Shown: one piece after another, positions 56,182 through 64,000 of the stretch
Position numbering within the stretch: position 1 is the first letter of the stretch
How the letters are laid out: each line of letters begins with the position of its first letter
DNA from: Chrysoperla carnea
Lineage: Eukaryota > Arthropoda > Insecta > Neuroptera > Chrysopidae
NCBI RefSeq assembly: GCF_905475395.1
Contig: NC_058337.1
Coordinates: 28,854,983-28,918,982 of the forward strand
Length of the DNA stretch: 64,000 bases
Direction of reading: 5' to 3'
Notes under the pieces: generated by a model
Database searches by the model: none
What the model was told of the DNA's origin: nothing
What the model saw: the letters and a program-made list of their open reading frames with translations, nothing else
Made by a program: the position numbers and the translations under genes

Positions 56182-56739
56182 TACTGTGTCCAAAAAATAA
56201 GGTGACATTTGAATTTAAACTGCGCGCGTTTGTTGTGCATTATGAATTCCTTCCGCCCAGCCAAACAGTCGACAAGGAATATTATTTAAACGTTATGCGT
56301 CATTTGTGTAACGCTATCCGCCTAAAAAGGGCGGAATTGTGGAAAGACAATTCACGGTTTTTACACCACGATAATGCACCATCCCATACTGCACTCATAA
56401 TTCGTGATCATTTCGTCAAAAACTCAACCCATATCGTTCCGCAACCACCGTATTCAACTGATCTGGCGCCGTTCGAATTCTGGCTGTTCAGCAAGCTCAA
56501 AAGACTGGTCCGGGGACACCGTTTTGATACCATAGAGGAGATTCAAGCCGCAGCGAAGGCGGAACTGAAGGAAATGCCGGTAAGTTACTACAACCAGTGT
56601 TTCGAAGATTTGAAAATCCGTTGACATAAGTTCATTGCATCGGGAGGGGATTACTTTGAAGGGGATGAAATTGATTTGGAAGAATAAGTAAAGAATTTTC
56701 AAAATAAATACAATGTCACCTTATTTTTTGGGCACAGTA
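56182..56739 (+). mobile_element. Internally deleted mariner element with intact terminal repeats
   Basis: The ends read ACTGTGTCCAAAAAATAAGG (from 56,183) and, in reverse complement, ACTGTGCCCAAAAAATAAGG (to about 56,738), continuing as TGACATT. TA-rich flanks fit mariner insertion at TA. The element is only about 560 bp against roughly 1.3 kb for a complete one, so the 5' half of the transposase gene is gone. Confidence 0.85.
56202..56685 (+). pseudogene. Mariner transposase, C-terminal half
   Basis: The frame at 56,202-56,624 (140 residues) carries the transposase catalytic core: VVHYEFLPP, LHHDNAPSHT with the second catalytic Asp, and PPYSTDLAPFEFWLF, where the third catalytic position, 35 residues after the second Asp, is Glu instead of the mariner Asp. 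A TGA replaces what is normally Trp after KIR, and family sequence (HKFIASGGDYFEGDEIDLEE) continues in frame to a stop near 56,685. The DNA-binding N-terminal half is deleted, so the product could not be active. Confidence 0.85.
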
Positions 56740-59700
56740 GTATAACACTCACTGGAAAAACTTGTCTCAAAGAAATCTCTTGGCCAGTCTAGTGAAGAAT
56801 ACAAATATTTTCGCTATTACATCATCGATTTATTTATTCTTATTAGGACAGTTTTAATAGGTAATAATGTATTTATGACTACAGGTCAAGCCGCAAACTA
56901 TTTAAGTATTCAAAAGATAACACGCAAAAATAAAAATTATAATAAATCCTAAAAAAATCCCGTTAAACTTATTTAAATAGTGATTTAATAAAAAAAAAAC
57001 AAACAAGGCATGGTCACCGAACTGAAATGACATTTTAAAATATAATAACAAAAATTACTTAATTTAATCTATTTTATTGTTTTATTAATAATATTAAACA
57101 TCTTATTTGCATTATTATTAAATTTTTTTGTGACAAAAAATATAACGAAAAATGGATTGGATCCCTGATTTGGACGCCCGATTGGAAAATAGTGATCATT
57201 AAACATGTTGAATAAGTGCTTAGCGATCATTTTTTCATTAACAGAAAAACGAAAACGGAGTCAACAGATAACAAAAAAAATCACTCTAGAAAAATGCCAA
57301 AAGAAATCAGTAACTGCAGAGTTATTTGTTGTGATTTCTCGAAACTCAACCATTCAAAACCTCTATTTTCACATTCAAGAACTCGGTTCTTGCCTTCTCT
57401 GTTCGAACTCTTCTGATTGAGTTAAAAATAATTAAAAAATTTTAGATAATAGATAAAATATATTAATTACAGCATTATTATAATTTCTACAAAAAAATAA
57501 CTTTTCTCATTTCGATATTAATACATATTAAATTAAGGTATTGATATATCTAGGTACTATTTAGAATTATTATGTTTCAATCTAATGATACAAATTTTTA
57601 TATCTCAAAAAAAAATATTCTAATAGTATTTTTCGATAGAAAAGCGAAGCTTTCTAAGCAAGAATTCAACGAAAAAATGTTTCTGAGATGCAAGGTTTTC
57701 ATTCTACGCTTACTTATATTGTTTTAAATACATAATTAGATAAAAAATGCGAGATTTTCTATCTAAAAAAATTTTTCAGTTACGAGATTTTTATTCTAAG
57801 CCGATAATAAATACCATGGCAGTCGCTTTAAAATTGTATACCGAAATCTTAATATTTCATACGGTGTGTTTCATGAGCCCTAGAACACGATTTATGAAGT
57901 TTTCGGGATATCTACTTTTTTTTCTAGCGGCCTGTGCTAATAGTTGATTCTCTTGAGGTGACAATTTCCCAATTTATTGTCCTTTTTTTGGCTTAGTAAT
58001 ATCATGACTATAGCAGTTTTTCGAGATTTGCTCGCCTCTAGAGCCTTCATAAATAAAACTAGAGAGTTGTAAATATTTACCTAGGTTGGATTATTCAAGG
58101 AAGTGCATTTTAGAGGTGTCAACTTCCTAGACCCCCTCTACTCCTTTTTTGTTGAAAAATCATGAATTTTCCCTGTTTCTCGAAAACTCTCCTAAATTAA
58201 GCTTGAAAATTAAAAATGTATATGAGAAATAAGTTAGTGAAGAAAATGCCTATTTGGGTTTTCTTCCAAGCCTTTTATTTATTCAACATTTCTTGTCTAC
58301 AAAAATTTAAATAGAAAATATTAAATAATAAAAAGCACGTAATAAATGGAAAGTATGGCCTTACTGTTTGATTTCTGCTGCTTATTTTTGAATTATTACG
58401 AATTATTTTTGAATTATTTGAACATTTATTTGAAAATTAATGATTATTAAAAGTAAAATTTTTTTTAAATGCAATGTTTGGATAAACTTATAGATATACA
58501 AATTACAGGCATTATATCTAAGTTAATGTTGCATATTAGCAGATTAGTTTCATCGATTCTAACAATTTGAACGTTTGGAAGCAATGGCGTTCTTCGTTGG
58601 GTGTAATTGAAAGGTCGGTTAGAATGTTTATTTGTTTACATGGGATGTTGTTACAGATGGTATAATTCTGTTTTTGAAGGAACTGGTGTACTCTCTTAGG
58701 CTTGTATGGTTGTTGTCTTTTTGTTCAAGGAATAGGAAGGGTAGGGGGATTGGTGAAGGAGGAAGTTGGTTGGAGGACGGGAGGGGGAAGCTGAGACTTC
58801 CACTAATAGGGTCCGTTTCGGATTCGGATCCAGATGACTATCCGGTTTTTTCAACGGGAGGAAGGTTGAATTCCTCGGTAATTATGTTTCTTAACTTTGT
58901 GAATCTGGTTTTGGACTCCTCTATTTGGTAAGTTGTTGTAGAGATTTGTCATAATGGACCTGGTCACGATTGGATCGAGTCAGCATTCATCAAACACCTC
59001 CTTTAGAAATGTTTTTCTTACGCCTTTTATTTACTTTTTTTTTAAATAAAATAAATAAAAATTTTATGGTCGTCAGGTTTATATAAAAAACTATTCGGTG
59101 TAAATAAAAAACTATTCTGTTTAGAATTTCTATATACAGCACTATTCTCTATGAATCTATAAAATGACTATATTAGAATATTGTCTAATATAATGTGAGC
59201 GAAACCGCTAATAAAAGCTTGTTATCTATAAATGCTTCGCTTAATTATCAGTCATGCATATGCCAACAAACCTTATAAATATATTTATTACAACCTGTCT
59301 GTATTTTTTATTTATCCATGACGGAAAATTAATAATCCATTTCTTTGCTATTATTAGAAAAAAGTGCATACCAATCATTTTTTATACATTTTTTCAGTAA
59401 ACAAATCATTAAAATTAGATATAAAATTATTGATAATTCGTTGAATTTTTTTAATAAATTGTTGAATGTCTTCTGTCTGATAATTGATATCCTTTCATGT
59501 CTAAAAACTATAGAGATACTCGTAATTCCATAGATCTATAAAGTCGCCGTCCAAACTGTTAATCGCGAGACAGATAAAGTAGGTGCGTACAATTTCGGAC
59601 TCTTTCTACCTGTCCCACTCTACCTGGCTCCCAAGCTTCAAGTTGATCGATATATATTCGTTTTTTCATCATCGAATAATAAATAGAAAATGATTTTTTC

Positions 59701-60815
59701 CAACATTCAATAAAAAGATGACTTAATTGAACGACATCTTCAAAATTTCAATTTTCTGAGTGTCGATTAACGAACACCCCATTGTTATTGCAAGTCGAAA
59801 AAATTTGTTATTATATATTCTTTATGTATAGAATAACAAAAAACGGTACCCCTTAATTGGAACCTCAAGGTCGTAATCTCATCTACCTATTACCAAAAAT
59901 TTTCTTATAGAGGAAATCCCGTGACTCGATAGCCATAGTTTAAGAGCGTATTCTTTTGACAATTTTGTAAAAAAAAGTGCTTTATATACTTTTATCCAAA
60001 ATTCAATAGTTAAGGAATTATGTGCAAGGGCAAATCTAGACTATAATTGATATCCGATTTTTTTTAAAATTAAGGCGACTAGTGGAATTATTCGTTAGAA
60101 AAATTATTTGAATTGAAATGCTAATAAATTACTAACCACATGAGTAGTATATTCACTTAGAAATCGAAGCATTGGGCTAGATTCTACCTCAAAATATAAA
60201 TATAACGTTATTCAGACAAGGTACAAATGGATTTTATGCTTTGAACTTTTATTGGTTGTAGGAAAAATAATATTGGCAACCTGGCGGGCGGGAATCTTGC
60301 TCCTCTTACTTATATGCAAAAGACAAATTCGTTGGTATAATCATTCATTTTTCAATGAGTTTCTTGTATTTAATAAAGAAAATTTATAATTATTTTAAAA
60401 AACTTTATCATAAACTTTTTAAATAAAAATGAAAAATTATATCATTTTTTGTAAATAATACATTTAAAAAAATTACCTAAACATTATTTTTAAATTTTCC
60501 AAAGTTTATAGATAATTAGTTGAGATTTTCCAAGAATTGTCACTATCAAACAATTAGAAAAGAATCCCGTTTAACATGTTATTATTCATATTAATTACCT
60601 GTTTTATAATTAAATCCCTAGAAATTCGTTATATTGGATTTCCATACTAAATCAACAAGGAAGACAAGGTCTATTAAGCCAGCAAGATCTATTACTAATT
60701 TAGTGTAAACAAAAATTTTATTGCTTTAATTTTCTTTAAGATAAATAAAATTATGTATGCCTAGATTAAGCTAACAATGCATGACATAAACATTGGAGTA
60801 CACAAAAAATTGAAA
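56740..60815. other. Intergenic, no gene recognised
   Basis: About 4 kb of AT-rich DNA. A segment at 58,560-58,990 is clearly less AT-rich than its surroundings (GGAAGGGTAGGGGG, GGATTCGGATCC) and holds a 99-codon frame without a recognisable domain, perhaps part of an old transposon. Nothing else is supported. Confidence 0.45.
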
Positions 60816-61078
60816 ACTATATTAAAATCAAGCATATTTAGTGCTAAATTAATACATCAAACAAATTTTATAACTATGGTTTTAAAATGAAATAAGTTTT
60901 TGCGAGTCCTAGCTTAATATTAAGTTGGCACACACATTACACAAATTCGCAAATCTAAAAGTTTATTAAAATCAATAAATAACATTTAGCGCTAATTTAG
61001 TTCATCAAAAACAAATTTATAACTTTAATGGTTTTAAAATTACGAGTGCTAGCTTAATATTAGGGTAACACACGCTTT
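60816..61078 (+). repeat. Diverged tandem duplication of about 145 bp
   Basis: Unit 1 (about 60,821-60,935) and unit 2 (about 60,966-61,075) share ATTAAAATCAA, TTTAG(T/C)GCTAA(A/T)TTA, ATGGTTTTAAAAT and GCTAGCTTAATATTA-like blocks in the same order. Confidence 0.7.
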
Positions 61079-61225
61079 CCAAGATATAATTTATCAAATT
61101 AAGGGTTCGAGTCCTGGTATGAGCATATTTTTTTCAATTCTCTTTAATTAAGTTTACTTGATATTTGTCTATAGGTATATGTTTACGCCATTGTATGATA
61201 AATAAACATCAAATATAACCGAAAG
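61079..61225 (+). repeat. SINE-like family 1, 3' part
   Basis: Contains a B-box-like GGGTTCGAGTCC followed by TTTTCAATTCTCTTTAATTA, TTTGTCTATAGG and a GTTTACGCC block, matching the body of the copy at 37,785-38,035. Confidence 0.6.
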
Positions 61226-61299
61226 TCTTTGACGTTTACAAAAAATTGTATACAAGTTTAATAAAAAAAAAAAAACATAAATAATAAATTACGATAAGT

Positions 61300-61535
61300 A
61301 GTTTAGAAGTTATAAGGTAAAAAATAATCATAATGGGGTTTAACCTCCGTTTCTCTGACATATAAGTGTATAACAGAGGCCACACACATTTTTAATTTAA
61401 GTCAACTTTATCGTCCCATTAATTATATTTGTTTACATTACCGCTGCCTGGATTCGATCCCGCAACCTAAGTCTAGGCAGACAAACGGTTAAAGTCGATT
61501 GCGCTTTAACACGCTCAACTACTTAGCCTCAGGTA
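61300..61535 (-). repeat. SINE-like family 2 with tRNA head
   Basis: On the - strand a tRNA-like head starts near 61,535 (TGAGGCTAAGTAGTTGAGCG, A-box-like) with a B-box-like GGGATCGAATCC (61,450-61,461), followed by a body carrying GGAGGTTAAACCCCATTAT (61,335-61,353). The anticodon-arm equivalent pairs GTTAAAG with CTTTAAC around a 9-base loop, so it is tRNA-derived rather than a normal tRNA gene. Confidence 0.55.
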
Positions 61536-62612
61536 AAAAATAAAAAAGCTTTAAAACAAAATTTGTAGGTTTCTGATTAGTACATTTTCAAAAATTAAAA
61601 ATCTTTTAAGATTTATTGGAAAATTTATCACCAGCTTCTCGAATATCTGTTTTCTGTCTATCTATTCTGAAATCTGGGTTCTGGCGGAATCACTATTTAA
61701 CTATTATCTTCTAATAAACACGAGTTAGTAAACTAATAAAAAATTTCGGATTTTTCACTGCGGAAATCGTATTCTACTATCATTTTTTCTGTTCAAAGTA
61801 ACGGATATGTCATTTTCATCTGAAAAACCGTACTATATAATTACGAGCCGCATTTTTCTGATTCATACTCAAATTCAAATAGAACAATAATGACCCACAT
61901 AAATTCTTTTAAATCACATTCAAAAACTTCAAAATATTTGTATAATATGACGTATAACGTCTACATATTTCAAAAAATTTATATTCGTAATCTTATCTTT
62001 AAAAAAAATTTCAAAACAAGACAATAATTTTTTATACCTTCAATGATAATTAAAACGTAAACTTTCCCAAAAATAAAAAATTATTTAATAATTAAACTAA
62101 CCTGAATAATTTTATTACAAAAACGAAAATAAAATTTAAATCACAAAAAATGAAATATAATATAAATCACACACTTAAGTCACTATCCAAATTAATTTAA
62201 ATGAGATTACGCGCGCTACGCGACTTAATTGTTGTCGCAATAATAAAATACGAAAAAACAAAATTTTGAATTTGTTTATTGCAAAATAATATAAAATACA
62301 CAACACTGCGATCAAACTTGTGATGTTGTGCTTGTGTTGTTCAAAAGAATACACTTTCAACTGTTTTGTTGCGGCGCTGCTGATAACAGTCACAACATTA
62401 AGCGAGATTTTAGCGACGCTTGATGTTTTTAAATACATTTGAGAGTGTTTTGTTTATAGGTGCGTGGTATGTATATCATCACAATCATATTATATATAAT
62501 TTAGATGATTATCCAATGTGCAATGGAAGAGTGTACTATCGGTTTCCCCAGAGATTGAAAGAATAACACATTTTCTTTAAATCGAATATTACATTTTTAG
62601 TTTTCCAATAAT
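61536..62612. other. Intergenic, no gene recognised
   Basis: AT-rich. The - strand frame at 62,175-62,438 lacks a recognised domain. Confidence 0.45.
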
Positions 62613-63192
62613 TTTTATACCATGTATAAATGAAATATACATAGTATATTAAGTTTAGTCCAAAGTTTGTAACACCTATAAATATTCATGCTACGAAAAA
62701 AATTTTGGTATAGGTGTTCCTAGAATCACCTAATTAGTCCATTTCCGGTTGTCAGTCCGTCCGTCCGTCCGTCTGTGGACACGATAACTCAAAAACGAAA
62801 AGAGATATCAAGATTAAATTTTTATAGCGTACTCAGGACCTAAAAACTGAGGTCAAGTTCGTAAATGAGCAATATGGGTCAATTGGGTCTTGTAAACCGT
62901 TAAAGATAGAACAAAAGTTTAAATGTAAAAAATGTTCTTTATAAAAAAATAAACAACTTTTGTTTGAAAAATTTTTTTGTAAACTTCACTGTTTACCCAC
63001 GAGGGCGCTTATTAGGTGCAAATTTTATAGTATGCATTAATATGGGAATATCAGTGTGTGTGTGTAGCTATTTAAAAGTGGATATCTTTTTTTATTAACG
63101 TGACGTCAAAAAACAAACGATTGCTTCATCAACACTGTCTATACATGGTATTTCAACAATTAACTCAGTCAATTGTTTGTTTTCACTTGTTA
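62613..63192 (-). mobile_element. Dispersed repeat family A, reverse-oriented copy
   Basis: Runs from TTTTATACCATGTATAAATG to TTGTTTGTTTTCACTTGTT on the + strand, with the CCGTCCGTCCGTCCGTCTGT block near 62,757. It is a near full-length reverse copy of the 48,274-48,887 element. Confidence 0.75.
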
Positions 63193-63478
63193 TTTCTAAA
63201 ACTAAACGCCTAGAGAAAAAATTACAAGACTACTTCATCAGTACAAAAGCAATAGCTCCATTTCCTTCGGCAATTCGGTAAAAAAAATAATATCAAGCTT
63301 TTATTTTACTAAAAAGTAGAACCTTGAACCATATAAGGCCCACTTATCAAAGCGCCATAATTTCTCTAAATTAATATTTTTCAAAAAATGACTATGAGTA
63401 AAATAATGACTAATTCACTGGTAATACAAATTATATAAACTTGAAAAATATTTAAGCGATTCTATAGAACTAAATTTA

Positions 63479-63755
63479 AAACAAGTGATAACAAACAATT
63501 GACTGAGGTACCATATATAGACATTGGTGATTACGGAATCGTTTCTTTTTTACGTCATGTAAGTAAATAATGATAGTCACTCTTAAATAGCCACAGTTGT
63601 GTATATAAAACAAGACTGTGTTGTCACACTGATATTCGTATAAAATACATACTACATAATGTCCTACCTAATTTGTGCCTTCACGGGTAAAAGGTGATTT
63701 TTACGCAAAAATTATTTCAAACAAAAATTGTTTATTTTTTTATAAGGCACCTAAA
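63479..63755 (+). repeat. Dispersed repeat family A, 5' part
   Basis: Starts AAACAAGTGATAACAAACAA and carries TTTTTTACGTCATGTAAGTA and CTTCACGGGTAAAAGGTGAT blocks, then loses similarity near 63,755. It faces the reverse copy ending at 63,192. Confidence 0.65.
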
Positions 63756-64000
63756 CAAACTACGACGCTCATTTTAACATTGTTTTCTGGAATAGTCATT
63801 CGATTTGAAATTGGTATGAAACTAAGAACAATAAATTAATCCTGCCGCTGAGCCTATTTTCATGACCAATTGACCCCACGAAAACGACCAACGGTTTTCG
63901 GCGTAGTAAAATTTGATGATTTTACACCGATGTATCTTTTAGCAACATTTGGGCATTGCATGATATTTAAATTAAATGCTTAGACATTTAGCTTGAAAAT
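63756..64000. other. Intergenic, no gene recognised
   Basis: Short terminal stretch without a supported feature. Confidence 0.4.

Noticed and set aside
61441..61535. Second functional tRNA gene
   Set aside because: The anticodon loop has nine bases and no clean acceptor stem is seen.

Overview
The window looks like AT-rich chromosomal DNA from an arthropod, most likely an insect. It holds mariner-type transposase remnants, tRNA-derived SINE-like pieces, many fold-back elements and short GT-AG introns. No host gene could be recognised. The species cannot be named from the sequence.

The centre, about 9,936-25,883, is one apparently complete Polinton/Maverick (adintovirus-like) virus-transposon of about 15.9 kb, bounded by terminal inverted repeats (TIRs) of about 1.24 kb. 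It sits inside the right arm of an older fold-back element (outer ends near 9,053 and 25,930) and is flanked by a 5-bp direct repeat, AGTTT. On the + strand are a protein-primed DNA polymerase B in four exons, a small acidic orphan, and, at the far end, the packaging ATPase. On the - strand, reading right to left, are a phospholipase A2/pVI-like capsid-interior protein, an adenain-like protease, a penton (single jelly-roll) protein, a 59-residue protein, the major capsid protein, a 162-residue conserved protein, a 324-residue conserved protein, a 31-copy 16-bp repeat array, a fibre-like protein and a DDE integrase with a chromodomain. Every gene frame in the element is open.

The most unusual signals are in how the - strand genes are joined. 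The PLA2/pVI-like gene ends in A-AAA-AAC-TAA, a textbook -1 frameshift heptamer in the correct frame. The -1 frame opens straight into the conserved N-terminal part of the protease, which has no ATG of its own there. The penton stop and the next start overlap as TAATG, the major capsid stop is one base before the next ATG, and the fibre-like gene overlaps the integrase start by eight bases. Together these suggest recoding and stop-start coupling in a polycistronic late region. This is inference from sequence and needs experiment.

The flanks (1-9,052 and 25,931-64,000) contain no supported intact gene. They hold at least six further fold-back elements, seven copies or pieces of a dispersed repeat carrying a CGGA-rich block, two mariner remnants (34.1 kb and 56.2 kb), SINE-like tRNA heads, non-LTR tail-like sequence and several diverged tandem duplications.
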